64,000 nucleotides of DNA from Chenopodium formosanum (GCA_024500155.1 CM044869.1:32052501-32116500), one strand, 5' to 3'; numbered from the stretch's first letter, positions 10,893-23,548 are shown. A program made the numbers and translations. The notes: generated from the sequence alone by a model not told the origin.

Positions 10893-12663
10893 TCATTCGA
10901 CGCTATGGTAAGGGGTAGAAGGGGTACTCCCGTCACCGACCTCAGAATAGACTTGGCTAACAACATCATCGACCACCATCGGGCCTTTACCTCTCAACCT
11001 ACTCTCCTTCAAAACCTTATCCCTAGCAAAATAGTGAGACCAATCATCAAGAGTCGGCTCACCCGATAACCCCCATCGACCAAAGGTTTCGGGATTAGGG
11101 AAGGGGTTAGGGTTAACCGGGTCATAGGTAAAATCACAACCTTTGGGCCTCTTATAGTTATAGGAGGCTGGAGTGGTCCCTCCAATTGCATTGGGGGCAC
11201 ATGGGGCCCCTCCTAATAAGGGTAGCACAAAGACGGTCCTTAGTTCAAATCGTATGGGACCCATTGGGGTACGGGTCCTTGTTGGACTGGGAGGTAGGGG
11301 TAATTCAAATATGGCTCAATCTCCCCTCTCCTCACAAGGAAGTTATAGATTTGTCTAGCATGATAGTCATATCCTAATACAAAGTCATTTCCCAAAAGGG
11401 AAGCATTCAACATATTGGCAATGGAATCAATTTTTTCATGCAAACTAGACAAATTACATTGAGAAGTAGAAGATGAAGAGGAAGAGATCATAGGGGTACC
11501 TCCCTGAGACACCGGGAGAAAATCATGAGAGAGAGTATGAACGGGAGCAAGCGGGTTAATGTGAAGGTTGGGCGGAGGAGTCCTCTTGAGAGAAGGGTCG
11601 ATAGGCCATTTATTGGGCCGCCAAGGGAGAGGAGTGCCCAAGCACCGAGCGGTGGCCTCCGGATGAGGGATAAGGAACCAATCGATAGTCCGAGAAACTT
11701 TTTAAATGAACAAATCCTCTTCAGAAGTCCGCTCTAAAAAATTTTGGTTGATCAAAGCATATGTGTTGAGGAAATAGGACGGAGACTTCTCTCGACGGTC
11801 CCGGATGGGCTAAAGAGACAAGATTATCTTCTCATACTTCTTATTGAGAGAAAAAGCAATGATGGTGATCAAACCTCCCAATTGGATGCTTCAAGAAAGA
11901 AAGACACCATCACGAATATCAACAAATCGATCAAGCAATTGAATCCCAAAATCAATAACCCCGATCTCTTCAAATGGTTGATCCGCCAACCATAACCAAC
12001 TAAGCTCCTCCCTAGAGATGGCACCGAGGGATTCCTTCGAGAAGAAAGCATAGGTAAGTAACCTATTGAAATACCTCAAGGCCGGATGAATGGTTGAAGC
12101 CGATTTGGAATATTGAGGTTGATATGACCCTTCGAACGAGATATGCCTCCACCAACGACCCTCGTTATACCCGTGATTGTTTTGCAATTCCTCAAAGGTC
12201 GATTAGATATAGTCGGATTTTCCAAAGGTACGGGGAATTTGAATATCTCATTTAGGTTAGAAAGCGGGATGGAGTGGTCATTGTTTAACATTTGGAGCGT
12301 CAAGGTACAAACAAGCTCACCACCCTCTTTCTCTTCATGTACCTCGAGAGAGAAGAGGAACTCAAAAGTGAGATGGGCGTAAGTTGGAGCACTTAAGCTA
12401 ATGAAATCCTCCAAACCAAGATTCCGGGCCAAACGCCTCACATCATCATCTATACCAAGCATTGTAGTTGTTGATCGATCATAAAATCTTGTTAATAGAA
12501 GTTTCCGGGAGGAAAGCCGGATAAAGTTCTCCCAATGCTTACTCTTTGTAAACTCTATTCCATATGTTTCACTTATATTTGGCGGGTGGCACCACCTCAG
12601 GGGAACTAGATCCGCGGGCTCATTTAGGACGTCGGAGTGGAGCCATCTACACAAACAAGCCAA
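10893..12663 (-). pseudogene. ATHILA ORF-1-like gene, frameshifted
   Basis: Downstream of pol on the same strand lies a gene resembling the plant 'ATHILA ORF-1' family of unknown function. The first part (12663-12076) has the family's typical course: WENFI, SSRKLLLTRFYD, a GIDDDVRRLARNLG segment, then APTYAHLTFEFL. The next part (12187-11891) continues in another frame with HPALRYFNRLLTYAF and SREELSWLW. A low-complexity C-terminus follows (11641-10893, again with frame changes). At least two frameshifts break it. Its position matches the 'env-like' slot of Athila elements, but I see no convincing membrane-protein features, so I do not call it an envelope. The family assignment is from memory of the pattern, not a search. 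Confidence 0.7.
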
Positions 12664-13855
12664 GGCAATAGTTCAAAAGCAAGAAAGATATGGTGCTCAC
12701 AACAAGATGCATAACCAAAATGGATGAATCCACAACCAATCATTGAAGTAGAATGAATAAATTGGCACATAACAAGTATGTAAGCATATTTAAACCACTA
12801 TATAAGCAAGGATTCATAAGTTACTTGAGAATAAAGAGTTAGCCACAACATTCTTATAAGCATCTATAACCATTTCAACGAGGGTGAAGACCAACAATGG
12901 TGGTAACAAAATTGTAATACAATCAAGCAAAACCGTAGCATTACAAAATCATATATTAACCAATAATCATCATGAATACAAATTTGAGGACATGATATAG
13001 ACAAAGTAGAGACACCATTAGAGCATACACAATAACATTCAAATCCAACAAACCAATACAAGGTGAGAAATTTATCATGAAAATCAAATGAAATAGAGAA
13101 TTCATACCTTAAATGAGTGTTTAATTCAAATGAAATGGAGTAGAAGGCACAACTACTAGCTAACAATCCCAAACATGCAAGTTCTAAAACCCTAACCAAT
13201 AATACCAAAATTCCGAACTTTTAGAGAGAGAAAATCAATTACAAAGAATAAAATTGAGTATTTGAAGTGATTATCAACCAAGCAAAATGAAAAATGATGA
13301 TCTTTTGATGAAATATAGGAGCAAAAATAGGGAAAATGCTTGAACACAACAATGAAAAATAAAGCTAAATGAATGAAGATAGAGAGAGAAAAGAGAGGGG
13401 TACGTTTAGGGGGGAAGGGGGCACACGCAGCAGACCAGCACGCCCGCACCACCCCCATGCACGACCGCGCAGGCCTTGCCCGCGGCCGCGCAACTTGAGG
13501 TTGCTCATGCCCTTTGTAATTTTGGTGCGCACAACACATATGATGATGATAAACACGAACATGGGAAGTTTCTAAACCCCTTGGCAATGGGTTAAACATC
13601 CATATTTTATGAACCCACCATATTGCACCCACTAAAGTTCAATTCTTACTCAAAACTTCCAATAAGCACAAGAACACTTCATCTTCAAAACTTGTTACCA
13701 AGATTGTTGCCAAACTAACCTCCATCATATCAAAACTACCTAAAATCATATCAAAACTACCTAAAATCATATCAAACAAAGAAAATTAGTTAGGCAATAA
13801 ACATCAAAAAAGAGAGATAAAATCAAAAGAAGAATGGAAAGAAGGTTAGAAAGTC
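12664..13855 (-). other. Non-coding spacer between Athila pol and the ATHILA ORF
   Basis: No coding sequence recognised. It includes a CpG-rich stretch (13425-13500, 'cgcccgcacc', 'gcggccgcgc') resembling the islands in the LTRs, and a 21-bp direct repeat (about 13724-13780, 'catatcaaaactacctaaaa', two and a half copies). Confidence 0.6.
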
Positions 13856-13888
13856 GGGTTGCCTCCCAAGAAGCGCTTGTTTAACGTC
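13856..13888 (-). other. Conserved Athila post-pol motif
   Basis: On the - strand a 33-nt block reads GACGTTAAACAAGCGCTT followed by CTTGGGAGGCAACCC. I recognise it from memory as a recurrent block after pol in Athila-like elements of many plants. It contains the palindrome AAGCGCTT. Its function is not known to me. Confidence 0.55.
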
Positions 13889-13934
13889 ATTAGCTTAACG
13901 TTCTCCACCCTTTCTCAAGGTGGATCATAAAGAG

Positions 13935-15101
13935 TCATTTTGTGAATAAGGCCAAAAAAACACTATTGAAATACTTTTTGAGCCGATGACCATTAACTTT
14001 GAAAGGAGATGATGAATCCATCAAAGAAATTTCCATAACTCCATTAGGAAAAACACCTTGCACCATGAAAGGACCACTCCATCCAGACATGAGTTTTCCG
14101 GGGAACAACTTCATCTTGGAATTGTAAAGGAGGACCTTTTCACCAACACAAAACTCCTTTTTCTTGATAAGCTTGTCATGAGCTTCCTTAGAACGCGCCT
14201 TCTAAGTGCTATCACAATCATATGCATCAAGTCGAAGGTCCTCTAACTTATTGAGATCTAGCCACCTTTGCTCTCCCTTACTTGCTAAATCAAAATTGAT
14301 TTTCTTGATCGCCCAAAGAGCACGGTGCTCAAGTTCCACCGGAAGATGGCAAGTTTTGCCATAGACAAGACGATATGGAGTGGTGCCGATAGGAGTCTTA
14401 AAAGCCGTTCGATATGCCCACAAGGCATCATCAAGCTTGTCCACCAAATCTTTCCTATTTCTAGCAACAATCTTGTGAAGAATTAACTTGATTTGATGAT
14501 TGGATACCTCAACTTGTCCACTTGTTTGAGGATGATAAGGAAGGCCAAAATGTTGATGAACCCCATGCTTTTTCAACATCTTTAGAAAGGCATTGTGCAC
14601 AAAATGGGAGCCATTGTCACTAATCACCACCTTGGGAACACCGAATCTAAGGAAAATGATCTTTATAAATAATTTCATCACCACCTTGTGGTAATTTGTT
14701 GGGGAGGCAATGGCCTTAACCCATTTCGACACATAATATACCGCCATAAGAATGTATTGGTTCCCAAAAGAAGAAGGAAACGGTCCCATGAAATCAATTC
14801 CCCACACATCAAATACTTCCCACTCAAGGATAGGTTGTTGAGGCATCTCATTGCGCTTTGAGATGTTCCCGGTACATTGACATCGATCACATGACTTGAC
14901 AAAATCCCATGTATCCTTAAAGAGATGAGGCCACCACAAACCACTTTGAAGAATCTTAGTAGCAGTTTTGAAAACACCCATATGACCACCACTAGGATCC
15001 GAATGGCATATCTTCAAAACATATGGCACCTCCTCATTTGGAATGCAACTCCTTAGCAAGCCATCAACTCCTCGTTTATATAAGATGGGATCATCCCACA
15101 A
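13935..15101 (-). pseudogene. Integrase of Athila element 1
   Basis: The enzyme inserts element cDNA into the host chromosome. The zinc-binding H-H-C-C region (CHSDPSGGHMG to CDRCQ) and the catalytic D-D-E residues are all visible: D in GIDFMGPF, D in ISDNGSHF, E in SGQVEVSN. The C-terminal domain continues past a break near 14202 as a second open stretch (KARSKEAHDK, GEKVLLYNSKMKLFPGKL, SGPF) to a TGA at 13935. The catalytic core is thus intact in sequence, but the ORF is split and has lost its connection to RT. Confidence 0.88.
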
Positions 15102-15149
15102 ATAGTGCCTAGCCTCTCTCTTGAGCTTCTTTCTTTGATTCTTGGAAAA

Positions 15150-16545
15150 TGAAGGTGAAACTCCCTACATGCAAGATAATTTACCAAATCAGCAAACCAT
15201 GGGATCTCCTTCACAGCAATGGCATACAAGGAGTCATAAAGCAATCTATCCTCAATCGAAGAACCATCATCATGCATTTGGGAATCTTCAAGGCGAGAAA
15301 GATGGTCTGCCATAACATTTCCCGCTCCTTTTTTGTCTCTAATCTCTATATCAAAAGTTTGAATCTCGAGCACCCAACGGATCAACTTAGGCTTGGATTC
15401 CTTTTTGGCAAAGAAGTATTTGAGGGCCGCATGATCCGTAAAGACAATGGTCTTAGAACCTAACAAGTAATAACGAAACTTTTCAAAAGCATGCACAATT
15501 GCCAAGAATTCCCCCAATGTAGTTCCTTTGAGCTCCATTAAACGTTTTTGACATGTAATAGGTGACATGGAGCTTCTTATCTACCCTTTGACCTAGAACT
15601 CCCCCAATGGCCGTGTCACTAGCATCGCACATCAACTCGAAAGGCAAATCCCATCTTAGAGCTTGGACAATGGGAGTAGAGATCAAAGCTTTTTTCAACT
15701 TGTTAAAAGCCTCCAAGCATCTATCATTAAATACAAATACGGCATATTTTTGAAGATCATAGAGAGGTTTTGCAATAAGAGAGAAATCCTTGATAAATCT
15801 TCTATAGAACCCGGCATGCCCTTACAAAGATCTCACCCCTTTCACATTAACTGCAGTGGAAGCTTTTCAATCACTTTAATCATTGCCTTGTCCACCACTA
15901 TGCCTTTGTGAGAGATCTTGTGACTAAGGACAATGCCTTCCTCAACCATGAAATGACATTTCTCCCAATTCAAAACTAAATTCACCTTCTCACATCGAGC
16001 CAAACATTTCTCAAGATTCTCAAGACAAGCTTCAAATGAAATACCACCTACCGAAAAATCATCCATGAACACCTCCATTTCTTCTTCCCATATATCACCA
16101 TATATGCTCATCATACATCGTTGGAAAGTGGCGGGGGCGTTGCAAAGCCCAAATGGAATTCTCCTATAGGCAAAAGTTCCATATGGACAAGTAAAAGTTG
16201 TTTTCTCATGGTCATCCAGGTGAATAAGAATTTGGAAAACCCTAGAATATCCAGGTGAATAAGTTGTTAGACTTTTAAGCATTTGATCAATGAAGGGAAG
16301 GGGAAAATGATCCTTTTTGGTGAATGTGTTTTGACGTCGATAGTCTATACATATTTGCCATCCCATGACTGTCCTTGTAGGAATGATCTCACCTCTCTCA
16401 TTCTCTACAATGGTCATGCCTCCTTTCTTTGGGACAACGTGGACCAGGGAAACCCATCTAGAGCTAGAGATGGGGAATATGATTCCCGCATCTAATAGTT
16501 TAGTGATTTCCTTCTTAACTACCTCCCCTATTTGAGGGTGTAGCT
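15150..16545 (-). pseudogene. Reverse transcriptase and RNase H of Athila element 1
   Basis: The RT core is recognisable: a CIDYRRQN block, YRRIPFGLCNAPATFQR, and the catalytic FMDD box in VFMDDFSV, the form typical of Athila. The segment before the YGTF block is scrambled, and 'ccaggtgaataag' is duplicated (16217 and 16253). RNase H follows (15716-15483 and 15568-15150) with FELMCDASDTAIGGVLGQR, KFRYYLLGSKTIVFTDHAALKY and a terminal MADHLSRLE. Several frameshifts separate these blocks. Confidence 0.87.
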
Positions 16546-16546
16546 T

Positions 16547-17455
16547 TCATTGCCTTTCAATGCTAGGTGAGGCACCCTCCTCAAGGGTGATATGGTGTGA
16601 ACATAAAACCAGGCTTATACCTTTGAGGTTATCAATTGTATAACCCAAAGCACCTTCATGCCTTCTAAAAACACCATATAACTCTTGAGCTTGACTCTCA
16701 CTCAAGGAGGAGCTAACAATAACGGGATAAGTAGAATTAGGGCCCAAGAATCCATACCTAAGGTGTGATAGTAGAGGTTTGAGCTCTACAATTGGAACAC
16801 CTTTACCGTCCTTGGTTGAGGCCACTTGCAATTCATCTTGACTTGAAATTCCCATGCAAATATGATTATCACTCTCTTCCATGCTCTCATAAATGACTCT
16901 TTCAAAGAAAGTCATTTCCTTGCCATGCTCACCTATCTTTTCCTTGTTCAACAATGTACACTCAAGTGGATCATTAGAAGTGAGCAAGTGCTCATGCATA
17001 GAATTCACAATATCATCCAAGATTTCAACTCTCATGCAATTTTCAAGTGAAGAAGAAGGATATTTCATGCTTTCATTGAAATCAAATTCAATGACTTCTT
17101 TTAGAGAAATCTTAGCACTTTTAACATCAATCATGGCACCCGAGGTAGCAAGAAAAGGTCTACCAAGTATGATAGGAATATTGGAATCCTCATCCATTTC
17201 AAGAACAACAAAGTCAACCAAAATTACAAACTTTCCTACCCTCAAAGGAACATCTTCTACCTTACCTTTTGGGATCTTAATTGATCTATCGGCTAGTTGC
17301 AAGGTAATATTAGTAGGCGAAAGTTCCCCTAACTCAAATCTTTGATAAATCAAATATGGAATAAGGCTAACACTAGCTCCTAAGTCACACAAGGCATTAT
17401 CCATTTGCATCTTATAGATAGCACAAGGGATAGAAAAGTTTCCGGGATCCTTCAA
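16547..17455 (-). pseudogene. Aspartic protease of Athila element 1
   Basis: This open stretch of 302 codons holds the retropepsin-like domain: ALCDLGASVSLIP (active-site DLG in place of DTG/DSG, as is usual in Athila), then ITLQLADRSIKIPKG, and IPIILGRPFLATSGAMIDV. It runs on through the protease-RT linker, ending at a stop just before RT. Gag lies upstream, separated by a stop. Confidence 0.87.
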
Positions 17456-19439
17456 ACTTGGGCGGCATCTTGTTCATAATGATTGCACTACTATTCTCGG
17501 TCAAACTAACCGTTTTCGCCATATCACAAGTTCTTTTTCCACTCAAGATGTCCTTAAGGAATTTTGCATAATTCGTCATTTAGTCAATGACATCGGTAAA
17601 TGGAAGGGTGAGATGAAGTTGCCTAAGCATCTCTATGAATTTGCCAAATTGTTCATCTAATTTGTGCCTATTGAACTTTTGGGGATATGGGAGCTTAGCT
17701 TTGATAACTTCTCTTACTTTCTCTTTTTCTTTTTTAATTGGTTTTTCACCTACATCCTCACTCAAAAAGATTTTTCCTTCCTCATCCTCAACCAAAACTT
17801 CCTTAGGACTCTCCTTAGCCTCACTCTTCTTAAGCTCTACATTCTCAAGAATTCTACCACTCCTTGTCACTATGGAATTAATTGGTCTCTTGGGATATAA
17901 ACCTTGAGATGGTAGGGAAGAAGGACTAGTATGCTCTTTCAAAACATTTTCCAATTGAGAAATTTGATTCTCCAACATCTTACTATGAGCCATCATGCCA
18001 TTAAACTTCTTATCACTAGATAACATGTAAGTGTTCAACACCTTGATTTGATTTTCAATGACATCCTCCAAACTACCTCTAGAAGAAGATGATTGGGCAT
18101 AAGAACTATCATGTTGACCATGAGCCTTTGGAGTGAAACCAGGTAGGGGACCCCTTTGATTGTTATTTTGAAAATTGCCCCGATTTTGGTTACTCCAATT
18201 GCCCCGACCTTGATTTTTGCCACTTTGGCTATGATTACCATAATTTTGATTATAGTTCCCATATCCTTAGCCTTGGTTTTGAACACCATAACCTTGGTGG
18301 TTATAGTTGCCTTAGAAACCTTGGTTTCCTTGGTTTCTATAACCCCCGTTGTAGTTATAATTATCAAAATTTCCATTATGATAGTTCCTATTCCCATTAT
18401 TTCTTTTATTATCAAATCTAGGTCCAACATTGTTATTAGACACATAATTCACATGTTCATTCTCATTACCAACATAATCATCACATCCATCAAAAGAAGC
18501 ATTAGGACAATTTGAAGCATCATGATCATATGAATCAAACAAATCACAAAACATATAGCCACTGGATATGTTTCTAGAAGAGGGAAGGAGATTTGAGTTA
18601 GGAAATGTACCTCTCCACTTATTTTGGGAGGGAAGAATCAGTGCTTGAGATAAAGCACTCTTAAGTTTGGCTTTGATAGAGGTGATTTCCTTCCCTAATT
18701 TTGAGATTTATAAGGACAAGTTGTTGATGGCATTGATGTGATCAAACGAGTACACCGAAGCACCACTTTTGCTTGTTGTTTCACGCTCATCATCTTGCCA
18801 ATCCATATAATGCCTCACTACATCTTCAATGACGTCCACCACTTCCTCCTCCGTCTTGTTCATTATTTGTCCTCCGGCTCCCGCATCAAGGCAAGATTTT
18901 CCTCGAGGGCTTAGACCTCCATAGAAGATTTGGATGATTTGATAGGTAGGAATCCTATGGTGTTGGCACTCTCTTTGGTATTCCTTATACCCCTCCTATG
19001 CCTCATAAAGACTTTCATTGGGTTTTTGCTTGAAGCTTTGAATGAGAGCTCTTGCTTTGGCCGTCTTCTTTTGTGGGTAGAGCCGAGATTAAAAATCCTT
19101 AGTCACTTCATCCCATGTCCTCAAGGAGTTTTGTTTCACCTCCTTGTCCAACCACTCCAATGCATGTCCAATGAGATAAAAGGGGAAAAGCTTAAGACGA
19201 ATAAACTCTTGAGAAACCCCATTCACCTTGATGGTATTGTAATACTTCTCGAACTCCTTAAGATGGTTGAGGGGACACTCATGCTTGGCTCCACTAAAAT
19301 GACGCCTCTCTATCAAAGTGGTCATCGCAGGTCTTATCATAAAGTCATTTGCCGGTGTCGTGGGAGCAATTTCGCTCTCAAACCTATAGGCTCCCGGAGT
19401 TCCCAACTCTTTCAATGCTACTCTTTTGTTATCTCTCAT
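17456..19439 (-). pseudogene. Gag of Athila element 1
   Basis: The structural protein begins with RVALKELGTPGAYRFE and the retrotransposon-gag core LNHLKEFEKYYNTIKVNGV / RLKLFPFYLIGHALEWLD (19439-19089). A knuckle follows with one ligand lost (CDLFDSYDHDASNC, second Cys replaced by Phe; 18554-18500). Next comes an Asn/Gly-rich tract and a C-terminal part (18071-17580) with LPYPQKFNRHKLDEQFGKF. Stops and frame changes lie between these pieces. It is closely similar to gag of Athila element 2 (23666-25926). Confidence 0.87.
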
Positions 19440-19676
19440 GATGACTTGCTCTACTTCTTGCCTTAGAAAACGTCTAGCAACTCTCTACTTTGTAATTGTC
19501 CTATTCAATTTCTGGATCTAAAGGCAATAGAAAACGAACACAAGATCTACGCATACAATCTCAAAGAAAAGATTAGTAGCACAACTACGAATGAAGCCTA
19601 AAAGAAAGAAAATCTTTTTGTATTTTTCAAATAAAATGGAATAGACTCAATCAACAATAGCAACTAACTATGCCAT

Positions 19677-19694
19677 TCCCCGGCAACGGCGCCA
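19677..19694 (-). other. Primer binding site of Athila element 1 (tRNA-Asp)
   Basis: On the - strand TGGCGCCGTTGCCGGGGA, a full 18-nt complement to the 3' end of plant tRNA-Asp, 4 bp after the 5' LTR. This is the standard Athila primer. Confidence 0.9.
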
Positions 19695-19698
19695 CTTT

Positions 19699-21293
19699 TG
19701 ATGAGAGGAAAACCTAGGTCGTTGATTAATAAGTATCCTCGATCAAAACCAAATTTATAACCAAACAAAACCCTAAGTATAGGGGTAAGTCTGGGTCGAA
19801 CACAAGGGAATGCAGTACAAGCTAAAGTCTCAAGCTAAGCTATCCAAAAGTCTACATAAGGATTTTTCTAAGCAAACTAAACAACGATACTAAATGAATA
19901 CAAGAACGATATTAAGGATGCTAGGGAATTAGGATCCACATGCACTCATGACAATCATACTAATTAGGCAAGAATTCAACCAATCGAACAATGTGACGGA
20001 AAGTAACAAATGCAATCAAAATCACTTAAAGAGCTATTTCCTAGGGTCAAGCTACATGTCTCTACAAATGACTTCAAAGGAAAATCGCAAAACAAGATCA
20101 ATCGATAATAATAGCTTCCAAATCAATTTTTCGTATCAATGAAAACTATTATGTAATCTAGCTTGATAGTTAAGGTTGGTCACTCCTCAAAACATGCACA
20201 AATTTCACCCCCCAATTTAATCACAATAATGATCAATCAAAATCCCCCAATTAGCTATGAATTATCAATCATACATGCTTCACCATATCCCTAACAAGTA
20301 ATCTACTTACTACACATTGCAAAATTGAACAGCAAAACTAAACTAATTATCAATTTCATCATCAACATTGTATTCAAAATATACTCAAACTTATCAAAAA
20401 ATCAAATCAAACAAACAACAAGTAATTCAATCAAATATCAAGAACCAAAAACTAAAATTGCATGAAAAAGTAAAGAATTCTTACAAAACATTGATCAAAA
20501 TCAAAGAGGAAGAAGATTGAAAGTAGCATTCATCAAATTCACCAAGTTTCTCTCTCTAAAATCTAAGAACAAAAGTTTCCAAAATCTTAAGCTTCTCTCT
20601 CTAAAATTCCAATCAAATACAAATTCTCATTCAATTCTCATGTTATTCCCTCTCTAGTTTTGAAGAAATTCTATATATAATAAAACTAACAGAGGAGAAG
20701 TTAGTTAGATGTCTAAATAGAACCCTAATAGGTTTGCCCTCTCCTCTTAATGCGCAGCCTCAATGAAATGGGTACGGAACAGGGGGAGAGCAGTTGCGCA
20801 TTCGCGCAACAGCCCTGCGCGCCCGTGCTTGGGAGCAGGGCAAGGCTTCCTCGTGCGGTCGTTGATGCTCTCGTGCACTTCACTTGATACATGTTGGGGC
20901 TGGCAGTCTCCAAAGGTCTTCACAGTGGGTTCAACACCTATTTTAATGCCCATGCAGCTTAAGAGCGCAGCGTTGAAGACATAGCTTTTGCACTCCTTCA
21001 CTTTTGAGCTTCAAGGGGAGAGAACGGCTTGCATCTTGAGCTTTATAAACCCCGAGAAAACGCCATTGAGCTTCTTGAACATCACCAATCTCCTGAAATC
21101 AAAGAAAAGCAAGCAAGTAAAGGAGAAAAGGCAAAATTAACTAAGAAATGCAAGAAAATGGGAAAACAACTAAGGAAAACACATAGTAGAGAAATATGAA
21201 GTAAAACTAAAGAAAAAGAGATAAAAAAGACATAAAAACAATGAAAATTCATCCTAAAAGAGGCTAAATGAGTGCCATAAATGACACTCATCA
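19699..21293 (-). repeat. 5' LTR of Athila element 1
   Basis: 1,595 bp, TGATGAG...CTCATCA. On the - strand, TATA (reverse complement of 'ctatatataa', 20671-20680) has a CpG-rich island upstream (20750-20880). Confidence 0.92.
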
Positions 21294-21957
21294 TAGGGTT
21301 GTTTGTTTGTGTTTATAGAGCAATGTACCACCCAAATGGGATATGCTCTTTGCGACGAATTCACCCTGATGGGTGTCATCAGCTTTCTTACTAATGTTGG
21401 AGCAGAAATGTGCTGTGCTCGAATGGGTATTTTAATATTATTCGGCCATTGGCCTAATTCTGTCGTTCAAAACGAAAATTTAGCCGCTAAGATTATGATC
21501 TTAGCTTATATAATTATGTGGGATTTAGCTGCCTGTACATTGCACAAGCAGTGTTCCCATTAAGAGACGTCTGCAACACATAAATAAAATTGAAAGCAAA
21601 ATTGATAGGCTTTTCATTTACAAAAATTTACAAATCTCAGAAGTAGTACTTTTTTGAGTTGTCTACATTCCAAGTTCTGGCTAGCTGCTTGCCGTCTAGA
21701 GTTTCCAGCCGGTAAGTGCCGCCTCTTACTTTTTCTCGGATTCGGTAAGGACCTTCCCAATTAGGCGTCAACTTGCCTTGCTCATTATCCTTACCGGTTG
21801 CCTCGATTTTCCATAACACTAAGTCTCCTAATTTTAAGGGTCGCTTGTGTACTCACTTGCTGTAGGCTCTCGTCATTCTCAGACGGTAAATCTCTTGACG
21901 CCAGGCGGCATTGCCCCTACATTCTGGGAGTGAGTCCAAGGCTAGCCGCATGGCCTT
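21294..21957 (-). mobile_element. Retand-like element C, right fragment
   Basis: Continues the 3' spacer broken at 7036 (TAGGG duplicated). The 'ctttgcgacgaattcaccct' stretch matches the 'ctctgcgacgattgcacccg' of 40628-40650, GGCCATTGGCC lies at 21444, then the pol end follows. Cut at 21957 by Athila element 2. Confidence 0.8.
21639..21957 (-). pseudogene. C-terminal end of Retand-like C integrase
   Basis: On the - strand the sequence encodes AMRLALDSLPECRGNAAWRQ, then KIEATGKDNEQGKLTPNWEG and a terminal NVDNSKKYYF, matching the last 100 residues of the young Retand pol (41260-40950) almost residue for residue. One stop interrupts it (after RAYSK). The remaining pol is missing because Athila element 2 starts here and the far side of that element is deleted. 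Confidence 0.88.
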
Positions 21958-23522
21958 TGATGAGTGTCATTTATGGCACTCATTTGATAGCATTTTTAGG
22001 ATGTTTTCATCTTCTTTTATAATTTTTCTCTTTGAATAATTCCTTAGTTACGTTCATTTATGCTTTAGTTTCTTCGTTTCCTTTATTTTATGATTTCTTG
22101 CATTTTAAGGGTATTTTCGTCTTTTTTACTTTACTCGCTTTACTTACTTTTATTGAAGGCTTTGTTCGAGTATCGGGATCTACTTTGCAAGGTTTTCCAT
22201 GTCATTTGGATGCTCGGGACAAGACTTCATATCATTTGGTTGGCTAGAGTTCAAGATAAAAAGCAAGCTTCTACTATTGGCATTAGCGCTCTCGTGCATC
22301 ACCATCATCGCATGTCTTGGTCATGAACATGCAAAAACTTGTGTTATCAAGGCTTCCCTCTTCGCGAGCATCACATGAGAGCCCAACCATAGGGATGCTT
22401 GGGCGCACCAGGCTTGATGCATCACACAAGGCACCACATATCGAAACAAGGGGAGTCGTGCGCCACAAGCTAGCAATTTGGGTGCGTGCGCACAGACCCC
22501 CCTGTGCGTGCGCACGGGGCCTGCTGTGCGTGCACACCATTTCCTTTTGTCCCCTTTTCTTTCCCCTGCTATATATACCTTGGACCTTTCCTTTTTTGGG
22601 GGGATGACGTTTTTCTAATACTTTTAGAATGTTTTCTAGATTTAGCAGAGAAAGAAACACTTGAATACTTGATTTGTACTTCAAATCACATCAATTAAGC
22701 TTGGATTTCTTTCTTAATTAATGATAATTAGTGAGATTTTTTCCCTTAATTCTACTCTTTGCTTGATTTTACTTTATTCTTGTATGGTTGATTTGATTGT
22801 TGATCTTTTGTTTTAAAAGTTTGTTTGATTTGATTTTCTTCTTTATTAAGCTTGAGATGATGATGTTTGTGATTCAATTAGTTTTGTTCTTCAATCCTAA
22901 TATGTCTAGTGAGTAGATTAGTTGTTAGGGAGAAGGGGAAGCATGCTTCATTGATGATCATTACTAGTTGATGATTCTTGATTGATTTAAATGTTGTAAT
23001 TAAATTAGTTAATATAGTTGTGCATGTGATTGATTTGAATAGGAGTGATAAACCTTGATAATCAAACTAGATTGCATTGTGATTTTCAATGACGTGAATC
23101 CTTGATTTGGGAATTGCTTTAATTGATTGAATTTGATTGTGATTTTCCTTGTTAGTCATTCCTAGTGAACCCTAGCTTGGCTTATAGGAGATAGCTCTTG
23201 AATCCTATTAATTGCAACTACTATTTTTCTTTGCAACGTTTGAATCGATGGAGTTTTCTTCGTTTAGCATGATTATTTAGGTTGCATGTGGAACCTTAAT
23301 CCTTAGTGTTTGTCATATCAATTTTTGTTTAATTGATTGAAACCTTAGTTACACTACAAATTACCTCTCATTCTTTGAAGTAGCTTGACTTTAGGCTATA
23401 GAAATCTCCCCCTCATTCCTTGTGGTTCGACTCGGACTTGCCCTTATACTAAGTATAGGTTTGGTTATCTCTTTTGTTTGATTGAAGGTGTTTTAGAATC
23501 AAACGACCTAAAATACCCCACA
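21958..23522 (+). repeat. 5' LTR of Athila element 2
   Basis: Begins TGATGAGTGTCATTTATGGC. The right end (CCCCACA) lies about 8 bp before the primer site and is approximate. TATA is 'ctatatatacc' (22569-22579), with a CpG-rich island just upstream (22480-22545; 'gtgcgtgcgcac' repeated three times). Confidence 0.8.
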
Positions 23523-23530
23523 TGAAAAAA

Positions 23531-23548
23531 TGGCGTCGTTGCCTGGGA
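23531..23548 (+). other. Primer binding site of Athila element 2
   Basis: TGGCGTCGTTGCCTGGGA, 16 of 18 bases matching the tRNA-Asp complement seen in Athila 1. Both differences (C to T, and G to T) are consistent with decay. Confidence 0.85.

Larger units (their letters stand above)
7037..21293 (-). mobile_element. Athila-type Ty3/gypsy element 1, full length, decayed
   Basis: A 14,257-bp element with two long LTRs (1,620 and 1,595 bp; TGATGAG...CTCATCA ends in the right copy), flanked by the 5-bp duplication TAGGG (7032-7036 and 21294-21298). On the - strand the order is 5' LTR, tRNA-Asp primer site, gag, protease, RT, RNase H, integrase, a conserved post-pol motif, an ATHILA ORF-1-like gene, 3' UTR, purine tract, 3' LTR. 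Every coding part has stops or frameshifts. The LTRs differ visibly (roughly one in ten bases in their first 80 bp), so the insertion is old. It sits in Retand-like element C. Confidence 0.93.

Noticed and set aside
13365..13632. Short open frames around the GC-rich block in Athila 1
   Set aside because: No domain, inside the non-coding spacer of a decayed element, and open only because of local GC content.
18156..18515. Ile/Val/Thr-rich, membrane-like open frame
   Set aside because: It is the reverse complement of the Asn/Gly-rich tract of Athila 1 gag; apparent transmembrane character comes from antisense AAT/ATT codons.
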